A stretch of 64,000 nt of DNA from Pempheris klunzingeri (Eukaryota; Chordata; Actinopteri; Acropomatiformes; Pempheridae). The notes beneath the pieces were generated by a model. That model saw only the letters and a list, made by a program, of their open reading frames with translations. It did not search any database and was not told the DNA's origin. Both the position numbers and the translations under genes were made by a program. Below are positions 1-12,137 of this stretch, piece by piece (the stretch's first letter is position 1; each line of letters begins with the position of its first letter). The DNA is taken from assembly GCF_042242105.1 (NCBI RefSeq), contig NC_092014.1, positions 8,369,374 to 8,433,373 of the forward strand, written 5' to 3'.

Positions 1-71
1 AGACAAGTCAGCAAGTATTGAGTGACAATAAGAAACAACACCAGCCTCATCCTTTAGTCATGTTTGCATAC

Positions 72-3000
72 TTTAGTGTTTTCATCCACAGCCTTCTTCA
101 TGTTCTGCAGCAGGTGGTTGTTGGCTCCACCCTCCCGCTCATTGATGTAGATGATGCGGTCCAGATCAGGGAAGTTACGGTTCAGATCCACCCCCTGTGC
201 ATTACTGCGGCCGACAAACCAGTCCTTGATCTCTCCAGGCTGAGCGGGAAACAGGAAATGATGTTTAGACACAACATGGGAAGGGAGAGAAACGAACCAA
301 TGTTTAAAGTCGGTGTTTGTTGTCTTGTGAGCTTAATGTGTCTAGGCTTCTTGGCAGGTTTGTCTTGCTGTGTCATCACCTGTGAAGCGGCCTTCTCGAA
401 GCCGTCTGGGTTCATGGAGGGCATGAGGTGGATGCGGGTGTTGTGGATGAGGTCGATGATGGTCTCGTTGCCCTGCTGGTACTGGTTGCACAGGTACTGA
501 GCCAGGTAGATGAGCAGCTCTCTGCCCACGGCCTCGTTGCCGTGCATGTTGGCGATGTACTTAAACTCAGGCTCACCTGCAAAGAGCACAAAGAGGCTTC
601 CTGTGATACAGAGTCTTGAATTGCGTGTTTATGGCTTAGAGCGAGAACACAAAACGCAACTAGCCACGTAGGAAATATCACAATAACGTCACAATCTAAC
701 ATTTTCTTTATCTCTTTGTTTGGGAAGTTAACCTGAACACACACACACACCCTTAGACAATAGCATTGGATCTACACGACAAACACACTGACTCACCAGC
801 TAAAAGGTTAAACAGGATTGAACATTGCAGTCCGGAGCTCCATTTGGACAATAATGACTGTGCGACGATGGATTATTGAGTGACACTGTCACAGATTGCT
901 CTGACTGAATCTTGGTGGACAGCAGCCTGCCGGAGTGACAGGTCAGGGATCAGTTTCGACCACATCACACACTGTTTGACTCCAGGACCAAATTAGAGAC
1001 TTAACATAAACCAAATGCTGTTTGTAGCTTGTAATAAGTTAGTCCCCCTTCATTAGTCACTCTGCTTGACTTAGAAAGCGTAAGACACACAAAACAGATC
1101 AATTTGATCCACTTTCAGTTATGTCCCTTCAGTCTCCAGCATCAAGCTGGTGCAATAAGGTGCGTCCATAACTCCAGTCAGTAGCCAGAGGTGTCCTACC
1201 CCAACACCTTATTTTACCTTAAATTACCATTGGGATATTTTACTTTTCAACTAGCTAACGTTACCTTATAGCCTACAAGTTAAGGTTGACTTACGTTAAC
1301 CCGGTCAGTGTAGTTTGAGCTGCAACCAGTAGTTAACTGTTATGTATCCTATAAAGTACACCATGATTTTTATGCAATTATTAGATAGCTTGGTTCTACA
1401 AAGAGTAGAGCGCTCTGTGCCACTGTGCTGCCTTTGCATGTCCTACAGGTGAAAGCACCTGTGCTAGTAACACGAGTCTACAGCTGTTAATATTAAATTC
1501 ATGAAAGTGAATTTGGCTTTGCGCCCTTTAAATAAGCGAAGCTGATGCAGGGTCAAGAAACACAGGTGACTCTTTCACACACTGGTGGAAGAGCGGTGCA
1601 GCGACTAACACACGAGCAAATAGCATTAGCATGTAGCTTGGAGCCATAAAACCCTTCTATCAGGATCTCTTTCAGGACACGGCAGAGGTACTAATGGGAG
1701 ATAAGTGATTTGGGATTTAATTCTGGTGCAACCAACCACACAGCATCTCTTTGGCATAGCGTTATTCATTTAAATCTGCATGTGTACGTGTATGTGCTGC
1801 TGCCATCTAAGTGAGACAGAGGATTTTTCCCCCAAAAGTGGGCGTGGTGACGAAGGATACTCTGGATGACGCATCTGATCTGTGGCGGTCACATTATGAC
1901 ATTTGCTGTGTCTGCATAATTTAAACGTCTGTGTCTGCATTATTAATCAATGCTGAGTGTGTCAATATATACTCTATGTAGTGCCTCAGAAAAATCCACA
2001 ATGGAATGAAAAAAGTAGTGTTGACAACATAGACTGTATATGGGTGACAATCCCACAATGCAGTGTTCCACATATTAAAGATGTGGAAACTCCCTTTACA
2101 AAACTCTACAGCTGATGCTGATGACTCAAAGTGATAAGTTATAGTCAAAATTATTGTTTTGCTGCTCACTATTGATTAACCTTTTTAATGTATAATATAT
2201 AGATAGAAGTGAATAAGTGATTTCAGACACAGCCATTGTTAAATTCATCATTTTGTCAGTTCTGTGAAGAGGTGATAATAACTTTTTTCATCTTTTATTG
2301 GCCTTAATGGAGTTCTGTCTGTAGGTACTCTTCAATCGCAGCTGCTTTGTGGTTGTTGATTTTGTGAATCATTAATGTTGCTAGTTTACTGCCAACCAAG
2401 CTATCCACTATATTAGCTGTCTGACCCTAATGTGTTGCTTCGACAACGTTCTAACTAGTAACTAGTAATTTACCATTGAGCTGTTTATGTGTTTTTGTCT
2501 TACTTACTTTTACTCTTGTAGAATTACAGGAGCAAATCTAAGTAAGTATCATACTTAGAGTATGTTTGCAAGATTAATTACTGTGCCGAGTTTCCTATGT
2601 GGACTAATAAGACTGTTAGTCTTTTTGTGAATCTGCACTGTTGTAATAAATACAACTGAATGTGTTTCCACTACTGTTTTTCAGTTTCACAATTGCGTGT
2701 AGTAAAAATTCTCACTTAAATCATCAACTTTCCTCTAGTCTGCAATTTAGCTTGCTGCATAGCTGTGCACCTACATGTATAATGAGGCCAGGTGAGATGT
2801 TTAACAGGAAAAAGCAGCAAATAGTCACATTTGCCCCAGAGAAAGTTTGGCAATTTTTTCTTGATAAATGATTCAAACTATTTAATGATCACCAAAATTC
2901 TTGATCATTAAGCTTTAATGTTACTTACTTTCATTTTTCTTTATCATAGGAGATATTGGTCTTATGTTTGAGAGCTATTTAAACCAGTATGCTCAATAAA

Positions 3001-4553
3001 GCCGTGATTTAATAAACAAGGCTCTAGCCATCTGTTTGATATTCTAATTAGCCGTTCCTTCTCCTCTGCAAGTCTCTTCATGGACACAGATATATATACA
3101 CAAGCACACACGCGAGCAAGAGAGGCAGGTGCTAATAAGAAACTACATAAAGCCCTTTAACAAAATGACTAAGAAGTTGAATGAGTATGAGCTACAGTAT
3201 ACTGTACACACTCTTTTCATTAACGACAAACCAAAGACTAGTGGCTTTCTGTTGCTGTACTGAGCGCTGAGGAATAAAAAAAGGTCCTTTGTTCACATCA
3301 GTTACGAGTTATGAGATGTAGCTAAAGATCGGCAGATGGTGAGGGGTGTGTGTGTGTGTGTGTACGCCTGTTTCTGTGTTTGAAGCCAAATTGCAGCAGG
3401 GGTCCTGTTTTTAATGGGGTTTTTTGTGTGTGTGTTTTTTTTTTCACTCTAATTTGACCTTCTTCAAGGATACTTTTTCTATTGCATATACTTTTTACTT
3501 CATTAAAACTAATGAGTCAAGCTAATATACTGTATATAAATAATGGTTTCAAGAAGTGTACATGAGAGTCAGTTTTTCACATTTGCATCTTTTTAATCCA
3601 TTTTAGTTGGTGAGTGTTTGATGTATCTGTAAAATAACCCCAGTGGCAGCACGAGTGAGTAACACACACACTCACACACAAACCGCTCAGCCCACATCTG
3701 GTAGTAAGGTTATTTTTAAACGCTTGAATCTGGTTCCTCTCGGAGTTGCTACTAATGATTTCAAGACTACAATTAACTCTTTGTTTCCTGACGTTGGTGG
3801 ATGCTTTTTACAGGCTTCAGAGGCCTGACAGAGCTGTCAAACACATGCACTCACACGTTCGTACACACACACATACACTTTGAAGTTGGACTCTGCCTAA
3901 GTGGGTTAGTATGATTCAAGCTATTATACAGATGCTGCGGACCTGGAGGCCTTTCCTTTGTCCCACACATGTAGGTGCTGATGAATTTAAGATGTATTTG
4001 GTTGAGTTTTGGATAGTGTTGCAGGCGAGAGGAAGGCTAATGATAATTCACTGCTTAAATTCTCAATGACTAACATTTTAATTTTCTTAATATGATTAAT
4101 TGCCATTTTTGCCAATTCACGCTTATGTAACAGCTCTGTTTACTTGTTTCACACAGACGTGCACACACATTTTTGACCAGAGGATGCATTTTTACACAAA
4201 GTCCACTGTGACGCATCAGCGTGTAGGTGGAACAAATACACCAAAATGTCCCTTCCCCTCTCAAGCAGATTGTCCTGTCTCTTTTTTCCCATTTTATCAC
4301 TCTCCTCTGTCAAACTGTCTGTGCCTCGCTGAGCTTTTATCCTATTGTTCACACATATAACCACTCACAACATCCTGCTCATACATCTAAAGAAAAACTT
4401 TTATGATGCAACATTTCGACCTTCAAATTCTTCTTGAGATAAATATGCGAGCAAAAATGATGATGTGTTATTTTGTTCCATGTGTTGAGCTGTCATTTTG
4501 TTGGCTGCAACTAAAACTGGACACCACACAGGTTCCCAGAGACTTGTGAATAT

Positions 4554-4628
<75 letters not shown>

Positions 4629-7600
4629 TATACACAATTAGCTGAAACTGAAGACTGAAGACTAAATGCTTAACTAATTGTTGCTGACTCATTTTTGTCA
4701 CTCAGCTGATCAATTTTCCACTCTGATAGACTATAGACAGCCTGCCTTTTGTTCATGTGTGCCCACAAGAGGGCTGCATCATTAATCTGTGTGACCATGT
4801 GATATTCAGCGTGTGACAACCTCCTCTCCGTGATTGTTTTTTAAACATTTCACATGAGAAAACAAAAATCACATGTGCTTTGTGGTAAGGAGATCTTCCG
4901 AACGTGAAAGTGTGAACGTCTGATGTGGTACAGCTCCTCTCTTAAACTCCCCAATGGTCGATAAAATTCATCTGAGGCTAACAAACCCCACTGCATCATC
5001 CAGTGCTTTGTCAGGAATCATCAAAAGTGTCTGGCAGGTGATCAATACCGTTTCCTAGGTGACTATGTAATAATGACTGCTGCTGCGACGTCATTAGGGA
5101 AGCACCACATTAAGGCGCTCTCAGACGTCATGGCAACTCTGAAACGGGCAGGTGCTTAGGGAGACAAATCGACTCCCGGTTGTTTGAGTAAACACACTCT
5201 CACTCTGCGTCTGTCTGTCTCGTACACTCACACACTCAAATACAAGCAGTTTGTTGGCTCTGAATGACTGTCAGCTCTGTCATCTGATATCACAGAGACA
5301 CATACAGCATCAGAACAGGTCAAATAAAAACATACACATACATAAACAATGTGCTAAAATGCTGCATCTATAATGGCCGATAAGTCCCAGACCTTCTCCA
5401 CCGTCTCACTAACTTATGTAACTTTCTTTTTTATATTTTATTTTCAAGCTTTTAGATTTGAACAAATAGATTTGTCTATTGATTTGAATAAATAGTGTTT
5501 TTGTATTCGCTAAAGCTGCAACTAATTTTTACCCATATATTATGTGATTCAATGTGTCAGCTCTAATATGTAACCATGGTGCTCATATTCAGCATTCATA
5601 TGTATATACTGGAATACTCAATGATGGTAGTACTTGACAACAACAACATATCTCGTGGTTCTTAGCCACTGGCAGCTTTGTGTGAGTAGTGTTTAAATCC
5701 CTCCATTCACTGAGCTAGTAGATACATGTTTAGGTCTTTGTGGACTGAAAAGTCCACAAATATGTTTAATATTTTCTAGAAAGAAACCGTATAGACAAAA
5801 ACCTAGTGAAGTGTATGACCAACACGCATCATGACAGGAAGCTACGTCACGCTGCATGTAGAGATGCAGAGTATGAAGCATGCGAACCTCACAGAAATAA
5901 ACCGCAAGACAGCAAATACTGGTTAAAAAAACCCAAGAGACTAAAAGGAATCAAGTGAAGAGAAAGAATAATGAAAATATATAATTGCAAAAGCAAGAAA
6001 CAGAAGAAGCAAAGCAAGAAGAAGTAAACAACGTGGTCAGATCAGAGAGGAGGAGGATGCATGCTGGTGTCTGATGTATAATAAATGACCTCTGGCTGAT
6101 GCCTATGCCTTTCTCTCATCCTCCTTCCGTTTCTGTCTCTCCCTTTCTCCCTCTACATTCTTTTGCCGAGCCCTCCTCTACTCCCTCGCCACCCTCACAC
6201 TCCTGTTACATTTCCCGTTTTCTCAATCATCATTCCTTTCTTTTTTATCTCAGCGACTCCTCCTTCCTCTCAGCTGTTTTTGCTATCTGTGCTTGAAGAG
6301 GCTCCTCATCTTACTACAATGAAATGTCCAAATAATGCACTGGGTTTACACTATATTCTCCTCAACTGTAATGTGTCCTCTTAAAGCCACGTCTACTTAT
6401 GTTGCACTTGTATATTCAATATGCCATATGTCATTCAATACGACCATATCCACCAGCAGTGTGTCTGGCTACACTTTAACCGGGCATCTGTGTGCGTGCT
6501 CACTGGGGATTACATACTTCCTCTGTCGTCTGATAAAACAGTCAAGCGTCTCCACCACATGAGATGGTCTATTCTACAGCATATTGGATGAAGCAGTGCC
6601 TCATACTGACATTTTTTTTATTTTTATTTTTTTTACCTTCAGACAAAGCCAAACCCATTACAAGATAGGGTTTCTCCTCACACTGGGAGCTTTGTAAATA
6701 GTTCCAGACATGAGAATCAAAAGAGTTTAGCCAGAGCCCTTCGCACTGAAGAGAAACCCCTCTTTTCAGCTTTGTACATTCAAATATGACCCAGCTGCAG
6801 GAAGTAAACACCTCCTTAAAATGAAAAACATTTACTCCGTGCTTAGGCTTGGAAGAAGCATTCAGATCCTTCACTTAAGTAAAAGTAGCAATAACACCCT
6901 ATAAAATGATTTCACTACAAGTCCTGCATTCAAAATCTTACTTAAGTAAGTAAGTATGCAATTATGATCATCACAATACCAAAGTATCAAAAGTAAAAAA
7001 TAGTCATTATGCAGCAGAATTCACTGTTTGAGTTAAAATATAGTATATAAGTATATGGAGATTAGATAAGAAAATCGATACCACTCATGGTAAACATGAA
7101 GCTATAGCCAGCAGCCGGTTAGCTTAGCATAGCACAAAGACAGGAAACAGGCAAACAGCTAGCCTGGATCTGTCTAAAGGTTAAAAAAAAAAACTGCCAA
7201 CTAGCACATCTAAAGCTCTCTAATTAACATGTTTTCTATTTAATGCATCAGACGCATAATTCCTCATTTTATTGGGAGTTTTGTGCTAGACTATTTCTGT
7301 TCTGGGCCATGAGCAATTACCAGGCAATCAGCGGAGACTCCAGGAAGTTACTGCGCCTGGCTAACACATAGTCGACCACATAACCCCGTAGAAACTGTTA
7401 AACAGCGTTTTTTACGCTTCAATTTCGTCAACAGCTAAATTAGACAAGCTGGTAGATGGATTTTGTTTATGTTAGACAGACCCATGCTAACTCATTTCCA
7501 GTCTTTGTGCTAAGCTAAGCTACACTTAGAGAGTTGTATCAAACCTCTCATTCAAATACATGCTGATATGGTGCACTAAATGGGCAAACAGTTCCCCATT

Positions 7601-10454
7601 TAACACATCCAGCCGACACGGAGCAAAATTAGCATTCATTGTGTTTCGGGCCAACTGATAAACATTAGTCCAATAGCATCCGCTCTCCTTTTAGCTCTCC
7701 ACCAGCTACTGAGCGAAATATATGAATCTTCGCTACTACTACTACTAGCAAGAGATTTTTTTTTGCTGATAAAAGCTGCCTGCTGTGGCTAGAAACGACG
7801 CTGATGAGAGCGGTGAGAGTGAACCTAAACAGTAAGTTACATCTGGGCCGTAAAACCAAAACAACTGCAGTTGGCTCTAACTCTCTATGGGCCACTTTAA
7901 GAACAGTACTTGAGTAAATGTAATGAGTTACTTTCCTCCACTGCTCTGATCCTGCACTGCATGCACAGTATATTAATATGTAACCAGAGTGTTTACACTC
8001 CCGGCTATATGCACGTCTTGTGCTGCACTGTATGACAGATGGCTGTTTACTGACAGATGCATGAGCTCCAGACCGCCGTCCTCCGGAGCCAGCCAGCCAA
8101 CCACGAGCCACCAGTCAGCTCAGTGCACTAAGCCGATCTGTTGCCTCGGCAACCGCTATTTCGGCTCCACCTTAGGGTTTCAACACATTGCAGGGTCAGA
8201 TAAAATACTGGCAGGGCACCTTAAAGGGAAGTTTAAAAATGTTTCCGCTCTGTGCTGATTCTGCTCTTCTCGACTCGCACACATTTATCTTTTCTCCCCC
8301 TGAAACCATCATCTTTTTCTTCCCTCAGTCCCCTTTGAACCATCAGTCCTCGGAGCTCCTCTCCCTGTTTCATCGCCCTCCTTCTAGCTGTGGATGTTTT
8401 GCTCAGTAGAAGTGGAGAGAAGAGAAGAGAGGAGAGGAGGAGGAAGAAGAAAAGGAGGAGGGGGGTTGCTGCCCCTGTTGGTGAAGCAGCGGCTTGGAAA
8501 CTCATCTGGTAGTAATAAGGGCTCCACATCGCTACTGTGACTCATGCCTGCGCACACCCACCAGACTATTACAGGCTTATTTAGTACGTACGTACGGTCA
8601 TTAGACTCTGTGACCACGCGAGCTGCAAAACACACACAACCTGTGGTGCACCGTTAAGGCCACACAGATACACCCAGAGAAGAAAATACACCTTTACACA
8701 AAAATGCTAAAGACATATAATTGAAACACCACAAATGAGACTGTAAACCACATATACACTAATTACAGGCAGGGTTGTTTTTTTTCTTTGAGGGCTCTGT
8801 TTCAGGATTACTTGGATGGCATTAATCACTTCCTGCAGCATAACACTGTTAAATCTCCTGTTTAGACAGTTGAACAGGAATCACTGACCCCGTTCCCAGA
8901 CGTTCATTTCAATGTTAAATGTTCTACAGACTAATCATTATACATTGCATTATTGTTCTAGGTGCCAAAACATTGTCTTCTCACTATCGGGAGTACAAAG
9001 TCTGTTCAGTTTGTTTTGGATTAAGGGGTTAAAAATGTTCAGTGGACTAAATTTGGACACTTTGATTGAACAACAAAGTCCTGGATTTATTTCCATCGTT
9101 GTCTTTGGTGTTTTCAGTCAGACAACCTTTATCAAGATGGAGACAGGCCTTCGATTTCTGACATGAACACAGACAAAAGATGTGGATAAAAAGCTAGAAG
9201 ACTGAATCATATACAGCATGATTTAATCCCTTATATGAACAATAGGGAAGAAGTAAAGGGACATTCCAGAGAATTTAGCTCTCTTGTTGTTTGTCTCCAT
9301 CAAACAAACATCTTAAAATAATTCGAACCAATCCCATATTTCCAAAAACGCCTTTTAAGCCCAGCTTCAAACGGCCTCCTTTTAACAGCACTGGTGACTT
9401 TTGATTTATTTTCTACTCCTGCCAATATTCTGAAAACAAATACACTTTAGGAGGGTTTTTTCCCCCTATTCAGGCGTGACTTCAGGAGGAGAAGAAGAAG
9501 ATGCACTGCATGTAAAAACAGCAGCTGCAGTTCCTTCTTCTGCTCAAAGGTTTCCTCCTGCCTGCAGTCCAGTCCTGGCAGCACGAAGGAGCATGAGGGG
9601 AAGTCATGAACATCTCAACTGCTCTAAAACCCACCGGGTTCATTTAATATTCCTCCCTTGGACTCTTTTCTCTGATATGTTGCAACCAACAATGCTGATA
9701 GATCTGCTGATGGCTGGACGGGATGTTAATTCTAAACACCCAAAGAGCCAAAGCGCCGTGATCCAAAGATCCCCACCTCCTTTTGGAATGTTTTTTTGGG
9801 TGAGAATCACGACTCAAGATAAGCACGAAGGGATCTTTATCACCCAGCAAAATGGCGGCTTTGCGTGGCTGATCCCACAATCTATCATCTAGATTCCTCT
9901 GAAGTGATGCAGCAGGCCGCGCGCTCACCGCTTCACGCGGCACACCTGCGCCCCACCTCCAGGCTGCCGTCCCCCGGCCATCCGAGCGACACGAGCCGGG
10001 CAGGTCGGGTCTGGAGCGTTACGACAAAATCGGGAGAAATAGGAGGCAGCCAGCGGGGTGCCGTGCGCCAGTAGTGCGTGATGTGTTTGTGTTATCACTG
10101 CGTGCGGTGGAGGAAAGCGCGCAGCGGGATGGGGTGCGCAGTCACCGCATTATGAAGCACACTTTTTTTTTTTTTATTATTTATTATTTATTTAACGTAT
10201 GCGTAAAACTGACCAGGTTCGTGCGTCCCGGGGTTGTCGGACATCTCCAGCACCAGCAGCTCGCGGCCCTCGAAGCTCTCCCCGATGGTGTAGATGCGGG
10301 TGATGGTCGGGCACTGCAGCCACACCGACACCAGCGCCTTTCGCAGCTCCTCATAACGGTGGTACTCGAAGGAGATCTCCCCCTCGGTGCCGGCCGCGCC
10401 GACCAGGGCGACCACCGCGGCCCCGAACAAAACTACCGAAAGGTACTGCTTCAT
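72..10454 (-). CDS. cpe: Carboxypeptidase E, 5' three coding exons (partial gene)
   Basis: Metallocarboxypeptidase of secretory granules that trims C-terminal Lys/Arg from prohormone intermediates. Coding exons in transcript order are 10214-10454, 380-576 and 72-239; the gene continues past the left edge. Phases agree (241 nt ending in phase 1, then 197 nt, then 168 nt), and all sites are GT/AG. Start is the ATG at 10452-10454, reading [10 protein letters not shown], a good signal peptide followed by the mature region [12 protein letters not shown]. The zinc-binding motif [12 protein letters not shown] (HxxE, about residues 92-95) and the substrate-binding DLNRNFPD are present; the remaining catalytic residues lie in exons outside the window. 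The N-terminus lacks most of the Arg-rich propeptide I recall in human CPE. Intron 1 spans 577-10213. Near-identity through exons 2-3 makes CPE far more likely than CPD, CPM or CPZ. Confidence 0.96.
4552..4628. repeat. Compound microsatellite (CA)n(TA)n(CA)n
   Basis: A CA run passes into a TA run and back into a CA run, so the array is nearly symmetric about its TA core. It lies in cpe intron 1. Open frames here of the [10 protein letters not shown] type are artefacts of the repeat. Confidence 0.95.
6850..7054 (+). repeat. Left part of a dispersed teleost repeat (family 1, copy A)
   Basis: Begins with a segment of the type CTTCACTTAAGTAAAAGTAG and continues with 'agtcctgcattcaaaatcttacttaagt'-like sequence. 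Related segments occur elsewhere in this window at 16488-16815, 29365-29920 and 59680-59950. A matching right end, with TTGAGTAAATGTAATGAGTT followed by 'ctttcctccactg', occurs at about 7905-7950, so other elements appear to have landed inside. I recognise the family from teleost genomes, but its class name is not certain. Confidence 0.65.
7055..7560. mobile_element. MITE-like element with long imperfect terminal inverted repeats
   Basis: The left arm at about 7110-7180 (containing GGTTAGCTTAGCATAGCAC and then AAGACAGGAAAC) is the imperfect reverse complement of the right arm at about 7470-7530 (CAGTCTTTGTGCTAAGCTAAG). The centre carries the motif GCGGAGACTCCAGGAAGTTA at about 7331-7350. No protein is encoded, so this is a non-autonomous element. 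It sits inside family 1 copy A. The assignment rests on the visible inverted arms plus recollection of this abundant fish repeat. Confidence 0.65.
7561..7904. repeat. Probable further dispersed repeat segment in the composite block
   Basis: This stretch between the MITE-like element and the right end of family 1 contains an (CTA)n run and a T-run followed by GCTGATAAAAGCTGCCTGC. I recall this from other teleost introns, but no second copy is present here to prove repetition. It is AT/GC balanced and non-coding. Confidence 0.4.
8406..8466. repeat. Homopurine (A/G) tract, about 60 bp
   Basis: Almost pure A/G sequence on the plus strand (GAGAAGAGAAGAGAGGAGAGG-like, ending in a G-run), hence polypyrimidine on the cpe sense strand. 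Such tracts can adopt triplex structures and often vary in length. It lies inside cpe intron 1. Confidence 0.85.
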
Positions 10455-10640
10455 TTTGACGCGTCCTCTTTTCCCTAAGCCCTGTGTGACTGTCCGCCTG
10501 CGGCTTGGTCCCAAGCCTTATCTCTGTGCTGCAGCCTCGCTGTAGGCTATAAATATCTCTCCCTGTGCAGCTCCCTCTCTCCCTCTTTCTCTCTCTCTCT
10601 CTCTATCCAGTGTGATGCGCTGCCGTACCTGAGCGCAGAC
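10455..10640 (-). promoter_or_regulatory. cpe: cpe 5' UTR and putative core promoter
   Basis: The sequence immediately upstream of the cpe start codon is GC-rich and belongs to a CpG-rich block of about 9.9-10.5 kb. A TATA-like element lies at 10548-10556, read as ATATTTATA on the minus strand, about 95 bp upstream of the ATG. A pyrimidine-rich CT tract lies at about 10571-10604. The transcription start is not determined; the TATA assignment is an inference from position and motif only. Confidence 0.35.
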
Positions 10641-11557
10641 TCCGTCCAGCGTGAAGCCCGACGGAGGATTAGTAACATCCGGTCACACATTTCAAAATAA
10701 AGACCTTTTTGCTTTGCTTTTCTTTCAGGGGATGTGTTTTGTGGCAATAGGAGCTGGACAGGCAATGAAATAAAACAGAGTTTACAGAGTTATCATTGAG
10801 TTTTGCGTTTTTCAGGTCAGATTTTCTTCTGCTTTTCGCAGTTTAGTTCAAGTTATGCCTTCTATACTATTAAAAGACTAAAGTCTGACACCCTCTCACA
10901 TCTGCAGATAATCTGACAATCACACGTCACTGAGTTTTTAGCCACAGATTTTATAAAGACTTCTTGCATGGTCACTATTTGTAAGACAGTTTCAAGAGTG
11001 TAAGCACTAACAATTATTATTTTCAAGTATTCTCTGAACAATACAACTGATCACTTGATTAATTCATTCATTTAATTGAATTCATTTATCTACTTCAGAG
11101 CATCTCTGAGCAGGTCATCCATTCATTTGTAACTAACTCGGTTTCAGTCCTTTATGCACAAACTGCCCGACTTCCTGTTTGGTATCTGCTGCTGTTGGCT
11201 GACTTGACACAGCTGCATGTGCTGGATGGGGCAGCAGGGGTGTGTCCACAGTGCAGCAGAGAGGAGGTGGAGGGACCCTCACCCACCTCCACTCAACCCA
11301 CACCTAACAGCGTCTACAGAGAAGAATACCCACTGAGAAGATTCAGATGTGTGATTTGTGAATATTAAACAGAAATATTTAAGTCTGTACCGTCATTCTT
11401 TGTTGCTGCTGAGTCAATTATGGACGACAAGGTTTTTAACACAGTAGCGCAAACTGTGTATCGTGATCTGAGGAGCATGAAGTTAGGTTTTGCAACAAAT
11501 GTCTGTCAGAAAACTGCCCAACACAACCACACTCCAGATACAATATGTTAATATATT
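10640..11557. other. Spacer between cpe promoter and msmo1 3' end
   Basis: About 0.9 kb of mostly AT-rich, non-coding sequence. No coding or RNA feature is recognisable. A G-rich stretch at about 11221-11290 is the only compositional deviation. Confidence 0.6.
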
Positions 11558-11629
11558 TTTATTCTAACGTGACAAAACATAACATTTTCAAGGTTTCTTT
11601 TTGTAAAATCAAAATAGTATTTATTTATT
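11558..11629 (-). terminator. msmo1: Candidate poly(A) signals for msmo1
   Basis: Three AATAAA hexamers read on the minus strand at 11558-11563, 11620-11625 and 11624-11629, the last two overlapping. They lie 509-580 bp past the msmo1 stop codon, a plausible 3' UTR length. Which is used is not decidable from sequence alone. Confidence 0.5.
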
Positions 11630-12137
11630 CTTACAGTCTTCAAAAAAACAACTTTGAAGTGCCATATGAGCCAATCCCTTTTAATCATAATTCACATGGG
11701 TTTGAATCAAACAGGCCTGACTTGTTTCAGAAGTCGGCAGTTCCCACCAAACTGCAAATATAACAAAGTCATTCTGATTCGGTTTAACTCGAGAGGAAGC
11801 GCTAAAGTGCTCAGACATTCAGAGGTATACAGAAACATTTCACAAGAAAGTCACATGGTACAGCTTCGTTCAATGATGAAGCAAAGCAACCAATCAAAAT
11901 GAGGATGTTGATGCTTTTTATTCAGCCAGCAGCTGTTGACAGAAGAAACAATACTTCTATTGCAGAAAGGCACAGAAGACGGACTGAAGTCAACACGCAG
12001 TGCGATTCAGAATCAAACCACAGAAGTGCTGATTCAGTGTACCAAGAGGAAAAGCAGCACTGTCTGTGCGCTCGTGGTGTGTCTGTACAGCTGCCTCCGC
12101 ACGACCCACTGTGTGCATGAGCAGAGGCACGAGTATT

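Larger units (their letters stand above)
577..10213 (-). other. cpe: cpe intron 1 (9.6 kb), mostly non-coding sequence and repeats
   Basis: Single large intron between signal-peptide exon 1 and exon 2. It holds simple repeats (GT near 3345-3363, CA/TA near 4552-4628), a homopurine tract at 8406-8466 and a composite of dispersed repeats at 6850-7950. No second gene is convincing: the open frames here are short, lack recognisable domains and mostly begin at non-ATG codons. Its right end (about 9.9-10.2 kb) is CpG-rich, followed by a T/ATT-rich tract at 10161-10195. Confidence 0.8.

Noticed and set aside
9476-9892. Plus-strand open frame of 138 codons near the cpe promoter
   Set aside because: It starts at GTG, has no recognisable domain or splice context, and lies within cpe intron 1 in composition typical of CpG-rich non-coding DNA.
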